Source of the DNA: Distichodus sexfasciatus
Lineage: Eukaryota; Chordata; Actinopteri; Characiformes; Distichodontidae
Length of the DNA: 64,000 nt
Direction: 5' to 3'
NCBI GenBank assembly: GCA_032718565.1
Contig: JAVGVS010000494.1
Location: 199,952-263,951, forward strand
Shown here: in pieces, positions 49,906 through 60,445 of the stretch
Layout of the letters: the number at the start of each line of letters is the position of its first letter
How positions within the stretch are numbered: position 1 is the first letter of the stretch
Translations under genes and position numbers: made by a program
The notes under the pieces: generated by a model
Told to the model about the DNA's origin: nothing
The model's input: only the letters and a program-made list of their open reading frames with translations
Database searches by the model: none

Positions 49906-50527
49906 AAAAGTTACCTGATAAGAGTGCTTGAGCTAAGTGCCATTTTTTGTTTTTTTTTTGTTAATGCAAAGTAAATGACTTTATAACTTCTGAGAGGAAA
50001 ATGGAGTAATAAAACACTAGTATTCTCATGAGATTTTAATTGCTTTCAATTCTAATTAAAATAATAAAGTTTTCAGTGTGTGTAGAACCAGAAGTCCATG
50101 CTCATAAACATCATGCCTCCTTAAATTTTTTGTGATTTAGATTTTTAGAGAAATTATAGAACTTTAAGAGAAAAGGAATAAAACATTGCATTGATTTTTA
50201 AAAGATTTTATTTAAACTTGACTTGAGTTTACTGAGGGTTTAATACCAGGAGTCCATGGTGTACCTCATGATCATGACCTGTCGTAAACCAAAAGTAATG
50301 GACGGTCGCTGATTTATTTATCTTAAACTTAGGCATGACCTGAGGTTTGGATCAAATTCATAGTAGATACATAGATGGAACTTAGCAAATTCTGATGCAA
50401 ATTCGATATTTAGTGTTTTCAATCGCACAACACAAGTCTTTCCCCATTTAGTTATGAAGCATGTGACCTTATGTAACTTTTGAGAGAAGAAAAGAGAGTG
50501 GTACACTGTGTATATCTTTTAAAAGAC
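49906..50527. other. AT-rich 3' flank of crystallin gene
   Basis: 50445-50527 is 3' flank shared with the inverted pseudogene. The rest is AT-rich and unassigned. Confidence 0.5.
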
Positions 50528-50533
50528 TTTATT
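50528..50533 (-). terminator. poly(A) signal AATAAA of gamma-M crystallin gene
   Basis: Reads AATAAA on the minus strand 29 bp past the stop codon, inside the 3' UTR conserved in the pseudogene copy. Confidence 0.8.
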
Positions 50534-50562
50534 GCAACTTCTATGTGAAGTGTACAATGTTT

Positions 50563-50838
50563 TTAGTACCAGGAGTCCATGATGCGCCTCATGCTCATGA
50601 ACCTCATGCCTCCGTACATTTCCCTGAAGCTGGTACTCTCCGGGCCTGAAGTACCACATCCTGCCTCTGTAGTGGGACTGCTCGTACATCAGCCAGTGCC
50701 CGTCCATCACGTGGCAGGACATGTAGCCCCGACCACCAGAAGCGGGTCCATGAAAGAGTCGCAGTCTTCAGTCATCTCCATCATCTGACCCATGAAGTTC
50801 TCCCTCTCATAGATCCTCATTCTGTACGAGCCACGGTA
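50563..50838 (-). CDS. crygm: crystallin exon 3 (second domain)
   Basis: Begins after TCTCCCATACAACAG with YRGSYRMRIYERENFMGQMM and ends RIMDSWY, stop TAA at 50565-50563. The middle reads MSCHVMDGHWLMYEQSHYRG, then RMWYFRPGEY. Three small indels (two single-base gains, one 2-bp loss) put parts into other frames; they sum to zero within the exon. Confidence 0.85.
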
Positions 50839-51153
50839 CTGTTGTATGGGAGAAAAACACATGGGAGTGAAAATCCCACCAAGACGTCACTGAGAGTCAA
50901 GCAAGAATCAGCATTGGGGGGGAATAGCCTTAAACTTTGAATTCTTCAAACTGCAAGATACCCATGATTAAAAGCATGAGTAGAAGTTTAAAAGTAGTTT
51001 GTTCTTGCAAGGCAGGTTAGCAAGAAGGTTGTTACCAACAAAACATACGTTCTCTGTGTTCTCGACATTCCTCAACACCCACTGATAATGTTTCTCAGGA
51101 TTAAGAACATAAAGAAAGTCCTCGTGTTCTTATCAAGTCGTTTCTCAAGCAGT

Positions 51154-51412
51154 GTTGGAGAAGCTACAAGCTACAGAGGAACAGTATCTAACTACATCCT
51201 AGCTACCAGAAGCAGAAACACTACAGTTTAAAACACCTGTCGTTGTAACTGATGTAGCATTTTGATACACTACATTGCTATTGGTGATCAAATAAAAAGT
51301 TACTTTTGAAGCTACAGCATTTTAAGAGCAGCTTCACTACTGAAAAGCTACTAAAGATTTAGTGAAGTAAGTAGCGTGATTCCCTGTTGTAGTTTGCCAC
51401 TCAACAACACGG
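51154..51412. mobile_element. small MITE in crystallin intron 2
   Basis: Ends CAGTGTTGGAGAAGCTACAA and (minus strand) CGTGTTGTTGAGTGGCAAAC with CTAC are inverted. The interior is full of CTACATT/AGCTAC words typical of a common fish MITE. No clear target duplication. Confidence 0.55.
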
Positions 51413-51643
51413 GCAAGAGGTGCCGAAGATAAAATAAAAAACACTATCCTGTAACTATGACAAACTATTTAGTAATCACAAAGAAAGATCTCCTAATTAT
51501 TACAAAGATCTCATACTGACATCATCATGATCTCACAATTACGACATTCGAGGTGAAGAAGGAGATGATTTCTTAATGTTGCTAGATGATAACCCTGACT
51601 AATTATTACCATTACTAATTGTTAATCATAGTGGTGTAGTTAC

Positions 51644-51884
51644 CATGGGGATCATGCGGCAGGACCGGATGCAGCAATTCGTCCAACCCCACATGCTCAT
51701 GTAGTCGGCGTAACTCCCTCATGAAGTACTGGTTGCCTATGTAGTTGGGGGCGGCTGACACTGTCCAGCAGCCGCTCTCCACCCTGCAGGAGTGACAGCG
51801 GCTCATGTAGGAGTGCATGTCGGAAAAGTCGCCCGTGCACTCATACGAGCGACCCATGAAGTTCCTGTCCTCGTAGAAGATCAC
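51644..51884 (-). CDS. crygm: crystallin exon 2 (first domain)
   Basis: The acceptor is CTTCCTCCCGGCAG and the donor ATG/GTAACT. The first Greek-key motif YEDRNFMG and the SRCHSCRVESGCW block are intact. In the second motif the usual tyrosine-aspartate-arginine is replaced by SAA before PNYIGNQYFMR. The frameshift follows directly, after which the other frame gives YADYMSMWGW and IRSCRMIPM. Confidence 0.87.
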
Positions 51885-51936
51885 CTGCCGGGAGGAAGAT
51901 ATACAGTTATTGGCATTGCCAGCAAGTTAAATGATA

Positions 51937-51985
51937 TTGACGGCGTTTAGCAGACGCTCTTACATCCAGAGAAACTTGTAAGGTC
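51937..51985 (-). mobile_element. SINE core/tail fragment in crystallin intron 1
   Basis: On the minus strand TGTAAGAGCGTCTGCTAAAC with a CGTCAATATCATTT tail matches the conserved core seen at 59113-59165 and 59715-59751. Similarity to the inverted pseudogene stops at this fragment, which suggests insertion or loss after the duplication. Confidence 0.65.
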
Positions 51986-52302
51986 TGTAAAATAACTGTA
52001 GGAAACACACCCAGATGTAGTAAAAGTTTGGACTGGTGTGTTTTTACGGGAACATAAACTGGGGAAAGTATTAACAGAATTTTCAAAAACAAAGTAACCA
52101 ACATGGACTAGGTTAGACTTGATTAGAGGTTCTGAAGTTGTTTTAACTGAATTTTGATGATTTGTCCAGCCCTAAATAACCTTTGTGCCAAGTAAATGAA
52201 GGGTTTAAAGGTCCTGCTCAGAGAGCCAACTGGTGAATCAAATCTATTTTTTAATTTTATATGAGATTAAAAATAAATAGTTCCTGATGTGTGGTTACTC
52301 AC

Positions 52303-52317
52303 CCTGCCCATGTTCAT
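52303..52317 (-). CDS. crygm: crystallin exon 1 (MNMGR)
   Basis: ATGAACATGGGCAGG followed by GTGAGT. The short methionine-containing first exon is typical of gamma-M crystallins. The start is placed at the first ATG after the CAG run; the third codon is also ATG. Confidence 0.8.
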
Positions 52318-52320
52318 GGT

Positions 52321-52347
52321 TGCTGCTGCTGCTGCTGCTGCTGCTTG
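52321..52347 (-). repeat. (CAG)n run in crystallin 5' UTR
   Basis: About eight CAG/GCA units on the minus strand just before the start codon, presumably transcribed. Confidence 0.9.
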
Positions 52348-52420
52348 TTGCTGGTGTTGTGCTTCGTCAGAGACGATTCCCAAACTGGTGAGCTGATGTC
52401 CTGTCTGCTGTAAGTCCTGC

Positions 52421-52427
52421 ATTTATA
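52421..52427 (-). promoter_or_regulatory. TATA box of crystallin gene
   Basis: TATAAAT on the minus strand, about 104 bp before the start codon, putting transcription start near 52393 and a short 5' UTR. TATA-dependent promoters are usual for gamma crystallins. Confidence 0.75.
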
Positions 52428-52457
52428 CCTGAGCGGTGTTAAAGAACGTGTGGCCCT

Positions 52458-52464
52458 CCATTGT
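52458..52464 (-). promoter_or_regulatory. possible Sox-type site
   Basis: ACAATGG about 31 bp upstream of the TATA box. Sox factors act on gamma-crystallin promoters in vertebrates; the site is short and position-based only. A GTGCTGTGCTGCTTGGTCAG stretch just upstream (52475-52494) loosely resembles Maf elements. Confidence 0.35.
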
Positions 52465-52555
52465 AAAAACTCCTGACCAAGCAGCACAGCACAGAGGCCC
52501 ACAGAGAACTGAAGAGCTTTATTTGCACATAGCACCACGTGACACAGTCTCCAGA

Positions 52556-52650
52556 AGACTTTAGAACCGACACACGTTTGGGGCAAGACAATGCAGCTTT
52601 CACCTCTGCTCAAACCCATTGTTCCCATCCTTACACCCCCATAGTCAAAT
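52556..52650 (-). repeat. crystallin upstream segment, repeated nearby
   Basis: GGGCAAGACAATGCAGCTTT and CCATTGTTCCCATCCTTACA (plus strand) recur at 53048-53115 as GGGCAAGACAAAGCAGCTTT and CTATTGTTCCCATCCTTACA, and in shorter inverted form at 46767. Confidence 0.75.
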
Positions 52651-52974
52651 GGGGGGCCAACGCCTGACCACGTACGGGTGTTCTACAATAATGCTCAAAT
52701 ATTACATTTAAACTAGTTAAATTATCCAGTGTTTCCATCCTCACCTCCCTCATAATCAAACGCTGAATGTAAAACTATATTTATATATCCATTTCTATAT
52801 ATCTCCGTTTCATATATATGTAATTTTTTAAATGTTAAAATTCCAATACAAACATTTATATAACAATTACAAATATCATTAACCTCAACATTGGAGTATG
52901 TTTTTGGAGAAAAGACAAACAAAATACAAATAGAGAATGCAAGTTTAGATTTTGTGAATGTTCTGGGATGATGA

Positions 52975-53205
52975 ATGTAACACTAGACGTTCTGAGCTTG
53001 ATGTATATGTAAAATTTTCAGGTAAATATCTAATGTTTAGGCACATTTTTGGGGCAAGACAAAGCAGCTTTTTAGCTACAGCTTTGTTTAAACCTATTGT
53101 TCCCATCCTTACACAGTCAAACGGGGGCCACATACTATCAGCTGACCCCAACCTGTCCTCCAAGGACGTTTCGCAAGGTGGCAAAACTGGTTAACAATAG
53201 TACTG
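52975..53205. repeat. duplicated upstream block A1
   Basis: Pairs with 54535-54672. Shared words are CTGAGCTTGATGTATATGT at its start and GCAAGGTGGCAAAACTGG with TTAACAATAGTAC at its end. It also contains the second copy of the crystallin upstream segment (53048-53115). Confidence 0.75.
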
Positions 53206-53209
53206 CCAC

Positions 53210-54534
53210 CTTTTTCACTTTCACTCTATTATCAATACTTTTAATATTAATTTTAATATCAGAGTTGCCAAGTAGTTTACAAAATGTACTAGGAACTTGC
53301 TCCTGGTCTTTAGTGTCTCACTACCACTAATAAAGACAGTACAGAAAGAGCAAATATACCATACACAATGAGCTGTAAAGAGTGGACAATGTGGATGATA
53401 TTAGATAATACACAAGATTTAAACTAAAAGTAAATAAAGCATACAGGCTGTGTAAGATAGTTTGTGATATACCTATGCAACGGTACAATGTGACTGTTTT
53501 TGTGCCAAGGTAACTGTACGGTTTTGGTTTATTAATGTTATCTTAGCTCTAACATCCAGCAGGTTCTTTGCCTTTTCTATTTCAAATCAATAAAGTACTC
53601 ACACTTACAGAGACCATATTAAATGTAAACTTTTTTTTGCGCTGAGAGCAGTCAAAACCTCACTTCCAGAGCGCTTTCTGTGCACTACTTGTTGCTAAGT
53701 TACGAAAAGCATCATCGGGCACTTTTCATGTAAACACTGTAATGTGTTCCTTTGAGATCGGTAGTTTCGCCGACATGAAAGTGATTATCTTTACAATGGC
53801 GAGAAATCGTATCTTGGCATTAGCGACAGCGTTTGAACTAGATACTCACGTCTTCAAGATGTAGAGATTGGATGCATGAGAAACACCGTGCAAGACAACA
53901 GCTGGGAGAGTACCACCCATTAGGGGATTGATCACATAATTGTAGTTTTTTGTCTTATTCGAACTGTCTAAATAAAGCCAAAATAAGCTTCTCCAGCTGC
54001 TCCAGATACACCGCCATTTGTACCAGCCATCCTCGATTCTGACTGGCTATTGATATTAACGAGTTTTTTTTTTAACTTAAGTTGCATGTTCTGTAAACAA
54101 TTAACAACGTAGGGTGAGGTATTACTGTGACATATTACTAATACATTTTCTGTAATATTATACTCGTTACATGACTTCAGTGCCACACTTAAAAGATACT
54201 TTTAACATGAATTGTTTTTGACAGAAAAATCCCCAACACAGTGAGCCCGTTACACCACATCGCCCTCCACTGGATATAGAAAGAACTGCAACAAACTAAA
54301 ATTAACGTTTAATAAGGTGTTATATTGAAATATCGTATGCTATTAGGAACAGGAAAAACACCTTTGTAAATAACTTCACAGTGCCTTTATTTTTCAGTTT
54401 GCTGTAACTTCTTCTTGCTTTTAATCTGTTAACTTATAAATTCTATCGTTCATTTTGTCTTACTATGGTTCAGTTTACATTTCACAACGTTGTACTTGTA
54501 TAAACATTGTTTCTGACGAGAAAAGAATGCAAAT
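53210..54534. other. AT-rich non-coding stretch
   Basis: 53640-54200 contains broken open frames without recognised domain, perhaps an old transposon. Nothing else is supported. Confidence 0.4.
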
Positions 54535-54672
54535 CTACGTCTAGACATTCTCAGCTTAATGTATATGTTAAGATTTTAATTTAAATATCTAAAATTTTGC
54601 TTCATTTGACCAGAGACGATGTGTCCTTCAAAGAAGCTTTGCAAGGTGGCAAAACCACTTAACAATAGTACA
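54535..54672. repeat. duplicated upstream block A2
   Basis: Shorter copy of 52975-53205 in the same direction (CTCAGCTTAATGTATATGT ... GCAAGGTGGCAAAACCAC), lacking the middle part with the crystallin upstream segment. Confidence 0.7.
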
Positions 54673-56475
54673 ATATTCTCCCCTTTTTATATACTATTTA
54701 TTTATTTTTATATGTATTTATTTTGCAGTCACAAAGTTTTGAAGTGATGCCGATGCTACCAGGCAATTCATTTTTCACTGTACTGCCCTGCTTATTTATT
54801 TATTCCTTCATTGATTCATTCGTTCCTTCTCTTTGTTTGTTTACAGCCATTTTGGTTGGTCTCAGCGCTTTTTGTGAGCAAGTCCATCACAGATATAGAA
54901 CAACTTTATTGCTTTATATTGCAAAAATATAGCAAGAAAGTCAGAGCTCGAAGCAAACCTTTATAGAAACATTTGTTTTCCTCCAGATATGACAAATGTA
55001 TATTTATATGTGTCATATTTATAATAAATGCTTTCAACCAGACATAATTAAAGGATTTTTGGGGAAGGGAAACCAGCATTCATAATAAATAAAACATAAC
55101 TCTACCTGCGACTTTCAACGTTTGACTTATAATGCAGTTATGTAAGTGTTACAAAACATTAATATGATTTTTTATAAATACAGCAGAGTAGTGACGAGGG
55201 AGATTATAAGCTATGTGACAACTTATCACATCCGACCGTAGAATCCGAGGCTTTCATTCAACATTAATGTTCTTGAAATTATTTCCACTCAACTTATTTT
55301 ATATTTTCCAAATCTAACTGTAGCAAGGTCCCCACTCCCGAAAGCATCATCATTAATATCTGACAGAGAGAGAGAGTATTTTCAGACTGGTGGCTGCTCT
55401 AAACTCTTTAAATATTCATTCTAATGTAGTGATTAAAGCATTGTTTGAAGAGTAAATAAATAAATAAAACTGCTACAACTGCTTTCTATCAGCGAACTAA
55501 ACGCATTAGAAGTTACAATTAAGTTTTAAATTGTGCTTGTTCTTTAACATTGCGTCACACGGATCTAAAAGAGTGTTTATTCTCATCCAATTTCACTTGA
55601 TTAGCCGGATTCACAAAGCAAAACTATTAATGTATTATTGATGATTTGTTCTGCTGCTTGATTAATGTTTTATTCAGGAGGTCTGGAGCTGATCTGATTA
55701 TTTCTTGTTTGTTACGTTGTGATTGCTGGTCAGAAGATGCTAAACGATGCTTTTAAAGAGCTCATTATGTGGTATGTAGAGGTACAAAGAGTACCTCAAT
55801 TCACAATAAACGGAACTGACATGGTTTTACTGCAGACATATAACGCACACCAGTGAGTGTATATAAAAATTTAACAATAACATTTTTTATGAATATTCAA
55901 TACACTCACCGTAATACACATTACTTTGTATGAATTAATATTTTAAATAATTAATTAACTTTTTCTACAATCCATTTGTACTATTTTAATTTTGTGCATC
56001 TAATTATATATTACATGTAAAATATATTGATTATAATATTTTGATAGACATACTGTAAATTATTAATATGCTGGTTAGCTGAATAAAGAGTATATACAGA
56101 ATATATTTTTACATATTTATAATATGGAATGGAACTGTGAAATAACAGTAACTAGTCATATATAATCTAGTACATTTGCCAAAGTGATGGTTAACGTGAG
56201 AGAGGTCTGTTTGGGTTTGACACTGCAGTAATAAAGCGTTCCATCACTGTGATCTGGTTAGAGGCTAGAGTTGTAATTGGAAGATTACATGAGTATTAAT
56301 AATAAACGGGGAAGCTGGGGGAGTTCTGGTTGAGTTTTACCCCCGAGCTTCACCACATCCACGCGCCACATCGCAACGTTAAGCGCATTTAATCGCCTCC
56401 GTAATCCCAGTTAACTATCTGGCTTGAGGGAGGAGGAATATTAAACGAAATTCACCACTTTCATGAAAATGACAT
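54673..56475. other. AT-rich non-coding stretch
   Basis: No gene, SINE or MITE recognised. 55550-55760 and 56200-56420 are slightly richer in GC. Confidence 0.4.
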
Positions 56476-56479
56476 TTTA

Positions 56480-57810
56480 CAAACACAACGCACATTCATA
56501 AACACACTGCAACACACAACACAATGCAGCATCACAATCATTGCAAACACACACGCAAGTGTGACCCAACCCAATGCAAGTGTGACGCAACACAATAAAA
56601 GTGAGACACAACACAACACAAACAATACACAACACAGCGCAAGTGTGACGCAAAACAATAAAAGTGAGACACAACACAACACAAAAATACACAACACAGC
56701 GCAAGTGTGACACAACACAATAAAAGTGAGACACAACACAACACAAACAATACACAACACAGCGCAAGTGTGACACAACACAATAAAAGTGAGACACAAC
56801 ACAACACAAACAATACACAACACAGCGCAAGTGTGACACAACACAATAAAAGTGAGACACAACACAAGGCAAACAAGACACAACACAGCACAAGTGCGAC
56901 ACAACACAATAAAAGTGAGACACAAGGCAAACAAGACACAACACAGCACAAGTGTGACAACACAATAAAAGTGACACAACACAATAAAAGTGAGACACAA
57001 TACAACACAAACAAGACACAACACAGCACAAGTGTGACACAACACAATAAAAGTGAGACACAATACAACACAAACAATACACAACACAGCACAAGTGCGA
57101 CACAACACAATAAAAGTGAGACACAATACAACACAAACAAGACACAACACGACGCAAGATGACAACACAAAGCAAGCGTGACACCACACAATGCAAGACT
57201 GACAACACAAGTGTGACAACACAAGTGAGACACAACACAACGCAAACAATACACAACACAGCGCAAGTGCGACACAACACAATAAAAGTGAGACACACAA
57301 CACAAACAAGACACAACACAGCACAAGTGCGACACAACACAATAAAAGTGAGACACACAACACAAACAAGACACAACACAGCACAAGTGTGACAGAACAT
57401 GATGCAAGATGACAACACAAAGCAAGCGTGACACCACACAATGCAAGACTGACAACACAAGTGTGACAACACAATAAAAGTGAGACACAACACAACGCAA
57501 ACAAGACACAACACAACACAAGTGAGACACAACACAAAGCAAACAATACACAACACAGCGCAAGTACGACAGAACACAATAAAAGTAAGACACAATACAA
57601 CGCAAACAAGACACAACACAATGCAAGTATGACGCAACACGACGCAAGATGACAACACAAAGCAAGTGTGACACCACACAATGCAAGAATGACAACACAA
57701 GTGTGACAACACAACACAAGTGAGACACAACACAACGCAAACAAGACACAACACAATGCAAGTAAGACGCAACACAATAAAAGCGAGAACACAACACAGG
57801 CCAGGAACAA
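56480..57810. repeat. tandem array, 63-bp unit (A/C-rich)
   Basis: Units read about GCGCAAGTGTGACACAACAC, AATAAAAGTGAGACACAACA, CAACACAAACAATACACAAC, ACA, with deletion variants and a second unit type (GATGACAACACAAAGCAAGC) after 57150. The plus strand almost lacks TTA, CTA and TCA, so all three minus frames stay open for 430-455 codons with cysteine/valine/leucine-rich 21-residue repeats. These are compositional and not genes. Confidence 0.95.
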
Positions 57811-57839
57811 CACAACAACAGTGCACACATTTCAGTATG

Positions 57840-58785
57840 TATTATTATTAGAGTATGTGATGAATAATCTTTTATCCAATCGATAGTCGAGTTGCTTTAC
57901 CAGCAGGAGCTATTAGTATAGTGGAGAAACATATAAAACCACATTTTAGTTGTTTTTGTTTTGCTTTTTAACTGAACTGTTGCTTTTATCGTTCAGTAGA
58001 GCTTTTGATAAAAGCACCAAAGAATGCTTTTAATAAAGTGTTTTCATGATGGTCTGCAGACCCAGACACACACACACACACACTCTCCGTCCACGGCCTT
58101 GCTCGCGCATGGCGTGACCGAGTGTTCGAGACGGTGTCAAACAGCACACGAGCAGCAAGGTTGTCCGCAAAGAAATGGATGCCCTTCTTTGTTTAGGATG
58201 TCATTGGGCGATCCGTCTCAATGTTGTCCTCCATAATGGACGCTCAATAGTCTGACACACACTGCGCCCGTCGCCCAAATTAAGGAGGCGTATGAAGAAA
58301 AATGAGGCCAGATATCGGCTCGGTTTAGGACGAGGAGGATTGAAGCGGGAACCACGTCCTCTAAATGTCTGATTTACTGACACGCTTCGCTCTCGTTCCG
58401 CAAAATAAAAGGACGTTGCTCTATTAGGCCACAAGAAAGCGGCTGCAGATTTAAAAGAGGAAAATATACTGCTGCAATTTGCAAACGCCGCTGTTCACGC
58501 GCGTCTTATCCCTAACGCAGAGATTTAATGACTGAGATCGCCAAGCAAAATTCAATTTAGCTGCAGAAATATATTAACAGACGCAAAATAAATGAAAAAA
58601 TATAGGATGGCTCTCAAGTCACATATAGACTGGTCAAAATGCCATATTTGGTATATAGTACATAATATTTTATATACCATACATGTATATTGTAGTAGAC
58701 TGTGTATATTCACGCATTGTGTATTTGGGTGCTGTGCTTGAGGACAGATTGAAATTTAGTGAAAATACAGAGGTCACTGCAAAAA
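57840..58785. other. non-coding, unique GC-richer core
   Basis: 58090-58560 is repeat-poor and less AT-rich. A (CA)n run lies at 58065-58082. No exon recognised. Confidence 0.4.
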
Positions 58786-58789
58786 CAGC

Positions 58790-58957
58790 TGGTAGTGTAA
58801 CGGTTCAGGAGTTACCCCTGTGATAGGAAGGTTACTGATTCAAATCCCGGACCGGTAAAGATTCCACTGAGGTATTCATGAACACGGTACCGTGCCCAAG
58901 CACTGCTCCCCGGTGACTGCCAAAAAGTTGCCCACTGCTACTTCACATTTGGGTCAT
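58790..58957 (+). mobile_element. tRNA-derived SINE (type as at 43868)
   Basis: TGGTAGTGTAACGGTTCAGG (box A region) and GATTCAAATCCCGG (58837-58850, box B) are followed by GTGCCCAAGCACTGCTCCCC and CACTGCTACTTCACATTTGG, the same body as the nested SINE at 43868-44128. Confidence 0.75.
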
Positions 58958-58959
58958 TT

Positions 58960-59165
58960 TGGGGAGTTGTTTCGTCTAGTATTAAAGACACTCTGGACCA
59001 AGTGGTTGTGGGTTCGAATTCTACCTACATCCAGCACAACCATCACTGGACCCCTGAGCAGACCCTTGACCTTTAGTTGGCCCAGGGAGACTGTCCTCGT
59101 TATTAGGAAATGGGTGTCGCTCTGGATAAGAGCGTCTGCTAAAATGGCATAAATGTAACCATAAA
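58960..59165 (+). mobile_element. tRNA-derived SINE with conserved core
   Basis: GGTTGTGGGTTCGAATTC (box B at 59011-59021) is followed by CCCTGAGCAGACCCTTGACC, and the core CTCTGGATAAGAGCGTCTGC with tail AAATGTAA at 59150-59158, which matches L2-type LINE tails. The 5' part of the head is unclear. Confidence 0.8.
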
Positions 59166-59557
59166 TAACCACTCACTCTATTAGAAAATGTTGACATAGG
59201 CACAGAAGATACTGTGGTGTTATGTTTGTGCCTTAATTCTGAGTGTGCAGTGCAATTCCCACAAGTAAAATCTGGTGTCTGCCTATACATTCTCTTGAAA
59301 CACTCCACGCCATGGCGTTCCGACCTGCCTGACCTCGCAGTCAGATTTATGGAACAGCAAAGGTGCCACAATTCGTCTTAAAGGGACCTTACTAGAGCGG
59401 TGTAAAAAATGCCACCTTTTACAGACATTTTACAGCGTAAAAAGCAGCATCTGACCACAGGTCACTGGAGCGCCACAAAAACGGGTGTTTTACTGTAAAA
59501 ATATAGGCAAATTGTGGCAACTCTGAGGTTCCATATGAGCGTGCACAGACAAGAAGG

Positions 59558-59751
59558 TGTTGGTGGCCTGGTGGTAGGACACTCGCCTTTGAACCAAGAG
59601 GCTGTAGGTTCGAATCCGACCTCTGGCGTTACCAACATTGGGTCCCTGAGCAAGACCCTTAACTCTAAGCTGCTCTCAGGGGAACTGTCCCTGAAATTAG
59701 GAAATGTAAGTCATTTTGGATAAGAGCGTCTGCTAAATGCTGTAAATGTAA
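59558..59751 (+). mobile_element. tRNA-derived SINE with conserved core, near complete
   Basis: Head TGGTGGCCTGGTGGTAGGAC (box A region), GGTTCGAATCC (59607-59617, box B), body CCCTGAGCAAGACCCTTAAC, core TTTGGATAAGAGCGTCTGCT and tail AAATGTAA. This is the typical V-SINE/DANA-like arrangement of teleosts. Confidence 0.88.
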
Positions 59752-59754
59752 GAA

Positions 59755-60440
59755 TTTTTCTTGCAAAAGTTCTGCAGTATTTAGTGTACATTTAATGTAC
59801 AGTATGTGATATGAACTCACATATCGAGATATGAGATTTTGGTCATATCACACAACCCTAACCTGATCCAGTGTAAAACCTGACTTAAGACTGCTTGACT
59901 ATAAAAAAGCTCAGATTTGGAGACACACTTATATTATTATATTTAAACCTCATCTCTTCCTGCCTCCTTATTTTCATCTGCAAATTTAATTCTGAAAACA
60001 ACAGTCAAAAATCGGTCAACAATTGACAAAGTGATGTGCAGACTGTACAGTGTAATATTCTACACAAATTAATCTCCAAAAATTTTGCATATGCTCGCTC
60101 CGGCTTAACCCACCACCGTTTTCACCGCAGTTGAGGAACGTTGTGTAGCAGAAATCTGTCAGTGCGCATCTCCGTATTCAAACTTGCTCCTAACACATCT
60201 ACTGACGCAATAGCAGGAAATTCAGAAAAAGTGTCAGGTAGCGCTCACCTGCACTCTCCGATTAACACCAGAGCTGCACCGCTCGGGTTAGTGGGTTAAC
60301 TCTCACACACACACACACAGGGGACACTGCTAATGGCCTTCATTGCTTATCCAAGAAGATACTGTCTATCTATTTTTAGCAAGTCTCTGAAACTGTTATT
60401 GTTTAAGACGTTCAAGGTTTTGCCAATTAATCGATATCAT
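59755..60440. other. non-coding stretch
   Basis: A short CA run at 60304-60319 is the only feature recognised. Confidence 0.4.
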
Positions 60441-60445
60441 TAGAA

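Larger units (their letters stand above)
50563..52317 (-). pseudogene. crygm: gamma-M crystallin gene, three exons, frameshifted
   Basis: The structure is that of fish gamma-M crystallins, structural lens proteins of about 175 residues with two beta-gamma domains. There is a 5-codon first exon (52303-52317, MNMGR), one exon per domain (51644-51884 and 50563-50838), and introns of 418 and 805 bp with GT-AG ends in phase 0. It starts VIFYEDRNFMGRSYEC and ends SMRRIMDSWY, both hallmark sequences. Exon 2 is 241 bp, two short of the usual 243: a net loss after NQYFMR shifts the frame, and 3 bp (a second cysteine codon) are gained before IRSCRM. Exon 3 has one extra C near 50748, one extra G near 50733 and a 2-bp loss after PGEY. 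As written, no full-length protein is made. Promoter, splice sites and poly(A) signal are intact, so this is either a recent pseudogene or a gene damaged by assembly indels, several of which lie in short homopolymers. Confidence 0.88.

Noticed and set aside
53761..54186. Possible transposase fragment
   Set aside because: Broken frames gave no convincing match to Harbinger, hAT or Tc1 motifs.
56461..57830. Three long minus-strand frames (430-455 codons), cysteine-rich
   Set aside because: They follow the 63-bp tandem unit and lack of stop trinucleotides; three frames open at once argues for composition, not coding.
59607..59617. tRNA gene promoter box
   Set aside because: Box A and B belong to SINEs; no cloverleaf with acceptor stem follows, and a SINE core and tail are attached.
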